Source: SZAS-18 sp038322235 (GTDB lineage: Bacteria > Verrucomicrobiota > Verrucomicrobiia > Chthoniobacterales > SZAS-18). From it: 64,000 bases of DNA. A program made the translations under genes and the position numbers. A model generated the notes under the pieces. It was not told the origin of the DNA and made no database searches. It saw nothing but the letters and a program-made list of their open reading frames with translations. Each line of letters begins with the position of its first letter. The stretch's first letter is position 1. The stretch is from contig JBBQFQ010000004.1 in the NCBI GenBank assembly GCA_038322235.1, positions 62,001-126,000 of the forward strand, read 5' to 3'. Below, piece by piece: positions 61,087 through 64,000 of the stretch.

Positions 61087-61320
61087 GAAGAAGACAGTTG
61101 AGTTGAGTTGCGGAATGAGAGGCGGACCGACGGAGCTTGTTGGAACCGTGGACGACCGTGGTGCGGTATTGTTACCGGTCCCGATGGTCCGGTTACCGAT
61201 TGATGCGATAAAAGTCCGGCGCGCGTCCGGCAGGACTCCACTTCTCTGCCCGTTACTGCAGCGCTCCGAGCAGGATAGATCCGATCGTTCGGACCGGAAA
61301 TATTTTCCCTGCCCGCTCCG

Positions 61321-61427
61321 AGATTCGATGTTCAACGTTCAGCCTTTCCCCTCCCCGCTCATGCGGAAGGCCCCGCTCCGAGATTCGAAGTTGGACATTC
61401 GAGGTTCAAGGCGTTCGAGGTTCAGCC
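61321..61427 (+). repeat. Two imperfect GTTCRAY heptamer clusters
   Basis: At 61321-61343 and 61381-61427 degenerate heptamers (ATTCGAT, GTTCAAC, GTTCAGC; ATTCGAA, GTTGGAC, ATTCGAG, GTTCAAG) follow a duplicated CCGCTCCGAG lead. Both clusters end in TTCAGCCT. They look like older relatives of the array at 61449-61492. Confidence 0.55.
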
Positions 61428-61448
61428 TGTCCCCTTTCCCAACGCCCC

Positions 61449-61492
61449 ACTTCGAAGTTCGACGTTCAACGTTCGATGTTCGATGTTCGACG
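61449..61492 (+). repeat. Six-unit GTTCRAY heptamer array ending at a start codon
   Basis: Units CTTCGAA, GTTCGAC, GTTCAAC, GTTCGAT, GTTCGAT, GTTCGAC run without a break and are followed by G and then ATG of the TIM-barrel gene at 61493. Orientation relative to the downstream gene is the same as for the recQ array. There is no ordinary ribosome-binding site in this leader. Confidence 0.75.
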
Positions 61493-62413
61493 ATGCTCTC
61501 CTTCTCGACCTGCTGGAACTCCGGGCGCCACATCGACGGCGCGGCGATGATCGAAGAGATTCTCGCGCTCGGCTTCAGCACGCTCGAACTCGGGCATGGC
61601 ACGAGGGTCTCGCTGCTGGCGGGGATCCAAAAGATGTTCGACGACGGTCGCTGCCGGTTCAGCAGCTTGCACAACTTCTGCCCCCTGCCGGTCGAGATCA
61701 CCACGGGCAATCCCGATTGCTACGAGTTCACGTCACACCGGAACATGGACCGCGAACGCGCGGTGAAGCTCACCCGCCAGACGATCGACTACGCCGTGAA
61801 GCTGCGCGCGACCTACGTGGTGCTCCACCTCGGCCGCGTGCACACGATGCCGTCATTCACGCGGCCGCTCATCGAGGATGCGAAGGACGGAAATCTGCTC
61901 GCGAAGGAGACGATCCAGCGAAAGATCGATGGAGTCCGCGAGCGCGAGAAGGCCGGGCCGGCCTACGTGCAGCGGGCGATTGAGTGTCTCAAACCCATCG
62001 TCGAATACGCGGTCCAGCGGGGGATCTTCCTGGGGGTCGAGGGCCGGCATTCCTACGAAGAGGTGCCCAGCGAGCGCGAATTTGACGAGGTTTTCACCGC
62101 GCTCGATTCGCCGAATGTCGGCTACTGGCACGACTTCGGACATCTCCAGGTGAAGCACAATCTCGGACTGGCTGATCACTTCGATGCTCTCGCCGCCAAA
62201 CGAAGCCGCTTCTTCGGCGGACATCTCCACGACACGATCTGGCCGGGCAGCGACCATCAGGTGCCTTTTTCTGGCGGAATCGAGTACGACCGACTCATTC
62301 CGCTCCTCCCCCCGAACGCGCCCTTCGTCTGGGAGATGTCGCCCCGCCAGGAAGCGGACGACATCGTGGCCGCCCTCACGCAGTGGAAGGCGCGGTTTCC
62401 AGAGACGGTGTAG
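61493..62413 (+). CDS. Sugar phosphate isomerase/epimerase-like TIM barrel protein
   Basis: 306 residues of the xylose isomerase-like/AP endonuclease 2 superfamily. The opening MLSFSTCWNSGRHIDGAAMI and ILALGFSTLELGHG form the first barrel strands. Metal ligands are likely in LGVEGRHSYEE, GYWHDFGHLQ and GGHLHDTIWPGSDHQVPF, which supply the usual Glu, Asp and His. It probably isomerises or epimerises a sugar or polyol; substrate unknown. I chose ATG 61493, directly after the heptamer array. Confidence 0.82.
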   Translation: MLSFSTCWNSGRHIDGAAMIEEILALGFSTLELGHGTRVSLLAGIQKMFDDGRCRFSSLHNFCPLPVEITTGNPDCYEFTSHRNMDRERAVKLTRQTIDYAVKLRATYVVLHLGRVHTMPSFTRPLIEDAKDGNLLAKETIQRKIDGVREREKAGPAYVQRAIECLKPIVEYAVQRGIFLGVEGRHSYEEVPSEREFDEVFTALDSPNVGYWHDFGHLQVKHNLGLADHFDALAAKRSRFFGGHLHDTIWPGSDHQVPFSGGIEYDRLIPLLPPNAPFVWEMSPRQEADDIVAALTQWKARFPETV

Positions 62414-62946
62414 CGGCGTCCCGGGTGACCAGATTCTACCAAAGTCCCGCGCGGCGCTCGGAAATTTAGCGACTCCAGTGCCGCGCCCCTGCCGTGGACG
62501 ACCACGGTCTTCCGTTCGCAATCGATGTACGCCGCTTGCAACGAGGTGGCGGCGAATGGCGAGGTGAGCGCGATGCGCTGCCCGACCGTCTTGATCTGCG
62601 GAAACCAGCATTTCCAGTCCCAGGGGTCGATCCGCACGGCGGCGACCCAGCCGTCCTCGCGCCGAACCTCGATCCACGAGCGGTAGTAGAACTCCGAGTC
62701 CCGCTGCTGCACGAACGTGCATTCGTACTCATCCGTCCGCGCGGAGAGCCGAAAGTCCCCGCCGCCCAGCAGGAAGTCGAACGGCGACGAGAAACGGAGC
62801 GAGACCAACCCAGTCACGGCCAGCGCTGCCAGAAGCGCGCCAAAGTGCGCTACAGCGCATCCCTTTCGCGGAAGAAAGCAAAGCACCCAAATCGAGCCCG
62901 GCAGCGCGGCGAGGAGCGCCAGTTGGACGAGGCTGAACACGATCAT
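62257..62946 (-). CDS. Membrane protein of unknown function, overlapping the TIM-barrel gene end
   Basis: 229 codons from ATG 62946. The first 75 residues hold two membrane helices (VFSLVQLALLAALPGSIWVL and HFGALLAALAVTGLVSLRF); a soluble domain follows (YECTFVQQRDSEFYYRSWIE, VAAVRIDPWDWKCWFPQIKT). This part looks genuine. The last 55 codons run antisense through the end of the TIM-barrel gene and look like shadow sequence, so the true protein may end earlier through a frameshift or the overlap may be real. Confidence 0.5.
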   Translation of the reverse strand: MIVFSLVQLALLAALPGSIWVLCFLPRKGCAVAHFGALLAALAVTGLVSLRFSSPFDFLLGGGDFRLSARTDEYECTFVQQRDSEFYYRSWIEVRREDGWVAAVRIDPWDWKCWFPQIKTVGQRIALTSPFAATSLQAAYIDCERKTVVVHGRGAALESLNFRAPRGTLVESGHPGRRYTVSGNRAFHCVRAATMSSASWRGDISQTKGAFGGRSGMSRSYSIPPEKGT

Positions 62947-63210
62947 GAAGACACCCTCGCTCAGCCTCCCCGCTGACCGCCAGCTTTCCAGCGGGAGTTT
63001 TCCAGCGAAATGAAGGAGATACGCCAACGCGGGCCATCGGGCACTCGCGCTTTTCCCGATCGCGAGAGCTACGTCGCGCCAGAGCGAGGGCTGAATTTCA
63101 GGCCGGTGCTTCCCGTGTGGAAGGTTTAGGTCCGCAAAGCCTGCGCGCGTCACGCGACGATTCGAGCATTGCTTAGGCCGCCATTGGCCCTGACCCTTCG
63201 CGCTTTCCGG

Positions 63211-64000
63211 ATGTCGAACGAAAATCCCGCTTCGGCTGAGACAACCTCCCAAGCGGAAAACGGCGCGGCCTTTCCGGTCGTTCACTTGGGGGCTTCCGCG
63301 GGCGGCCTGGAGACGTTGCAACAATTGCTCCGCGCGCTGCCTCCCGATACTGGGATGGGCTTTGTGATCGCCCAGCAATTCGTGCCGGACCAGCCGAGCA
63401 GCCTGGTGGCCCTTCTCTCGCTGGCGACCGAGATGCCAGTGGGCGAGGCGCACGACGCGCAGGAGGTTGAACCGAACCATGTGTATCTCATCCCGCCTGG
63501 ATGCGACATGATCATCGCGGGCGGAAAACTTCGGCTGCTCCCGCAGCCGCCGCCGGCGCGACATCCTGAGAGCAACCCGTTCGTGCCCCTTGGGGATGTG
63601 AACACGCTGCGACGGGCACTCGATTTCTCGGAAAACATCGTCGCCAGCGTTCCCGTGCCGCTCGCGATCCTCGATGCCGGGCTGCGCGTGAAGATGGCGA
63701 GCCGGTCCTTTTACGCACACTTCCAAGTCGCGCCGGAGACCACGATGGGACGGCTGATTTACGACCTCGACAACGGTCAGTGGGACATCCCCGCTCTGCG
63801 CACGCTGCTCGAAGAACAGCTGCCGCGCGATCAGACCGTCGTGCGGTACGAAGTGCGCCACACCTTCGAAGCGCTCGGCCCTCGCATCATGCTGCTCAAC
63901 GCCCGCCGCCTTGAGCATGCGTCGGGCGACGAGCCATCCATCATCCTTTCCATCGAAGATATCACCGAGCGCGTCGCGGCGGATGCGCGCGCGCCGCTCG
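63211..64000 (+). CDS. CheB-like methylesterase domain joined to PAS domain (3' end outside window)
   Basis: From ATG 63211 the frame is open to the window end (263 residues). Residues about 20-115 match the CheB methylesterase fold with nucleophile loop LGASAGGLETL and HVYLIPPGCDMII. The usual second half of CheB, with its catalytic aspartate, is missing and no CheR domain follows. Instead a PAS domain starts at about 145 (VPVPLAILDAGLRVKMASRS) and ends in SIIIL-type SIEDITER. It is probably a reduced CheB/CheR/PAS sensor protein, perhaps with a kinase further on. Confidence 0.75.
   Translation, partial: MSNENPASAETTSQAENGAAFPVVHLGASAGGLETLQQLLRALPPDTGMGFVIAQQFVPDQPSSLVALLSLATEMPVGEAHDAQEVEPNHVYLIPPGCDMIIAGGKLRLLPQPPPARHPESNPFVPLGDVNTLRRALDFSENIVASVPVPLAILDAGLRVKMASRSFYAHFQVAPETTMGRLIYDLDNGQWDIPALRTLLEEQLPRDQTVVRYEVRHTFEALGPRIMLLNARRLEHASGDEPSIILSIEDITERVAADARAPL

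Larger units (their letters stand above)
61087..61492. other. Intergenic region between divergent genes
   Basis: 406 bases between the starts of the GloVer-repeat gene and the TIM-barrel gene. It contains two diffuse heptamer clusters (61321-61427), each introduced by CCGCTCCGAGATTCGA, and the compact six-unit array (61449-61492). Promoters for both genes should be here. No gene seen. Confidence 0.6.

Noticed and set aside
60902..61492. N-terminal extension of the TIM-barrel protein
   Set aside because: It runs through the divergent promoter region and the heptamer repeats; the family's opening strand begins at ATG 61493.

Overview
The window is high-GC, gene-dense bacterial DNA with short spacers and many 4-base stop/start overlaps. 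No rRNA or other strong taxonomic marker is present. A secreted GloVer-repeat protein, a stand-alone SWIB-domain protein, a betaine-lipid gene pair and a large kinase-TPR protein together point to Verrucomicrobiota. This is inference from gene content, not a phylogeny.

Layout, left half. 1-3111: two unrecognised genes, an ATP-dependent DNA ligase and an acetyltransferase. 3190-7878: an acyl-CoA dehydrogenase/phosphotransferase fusion, a histidine phosphatase and two SDR enzymes, probably an operon for unusual (4-hydroxy) fatty acids. 9054-11080: dnaB and rplI. 11284-16650: an exopolysaccharide operon with two glycosyltransferases, a polyprenyl-phosphate sugar transferase and an O-antigen ligase-like protein. 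18419-22651: a membrane aminolipid operon (OlsB-like, OlsA/PlsC-like, BtaA, a frame-disrupted BtaB, a hydrolase) joined by 4-base overlaps. 22688-34904: mostly housekeeping and regulatory genes, including der, a 1346-residue kinase-pseudokinase-TPR protein, a DUF4388 protein, a flavoprotein and a threonine aldolase-like enzyme.

Accessory zone, 34966-48002. A tRNA-Arg(CCU) gene carries a 9.7-kb integrated element (35004-44715) flanked by perfect 45-bp direct repeats. All its genes lie on the minus strand: tyrosine integrase, an excisionase-like protein, a zinc-finger protein, a helicase-like protein with a DnaB N-terminal domain, an HK97-type capsid protein, a tape-measure-like protein and several small unknowns. 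I see no terminase, portal or protease, so it resembles a phage satellite more than a prophage. Immediately to the right lies what looks like the left end of a second, diverged relative. Beyond that is a lower-GC zone with small orphan genes, one attC-like fold-back sequence, a 760-bp array of 21-bp repeats and a decayed nuclease gene.

Right half, 48348-64000. DUF2059 protein, SppA, a PHA-depolymerase-like hydrolase, a nucleotidyltransferase-like gene pair, an adenylate cyclase, a Gre-like factor, RecQ, the GloVer-repeat protein, a sugar isomerase-like TIM barrel and the start of a CheB-like/PAS protein. Two separate six-unit heptamer arrays end at or next to the start codons of recQ and of the TIM-barrel gene.
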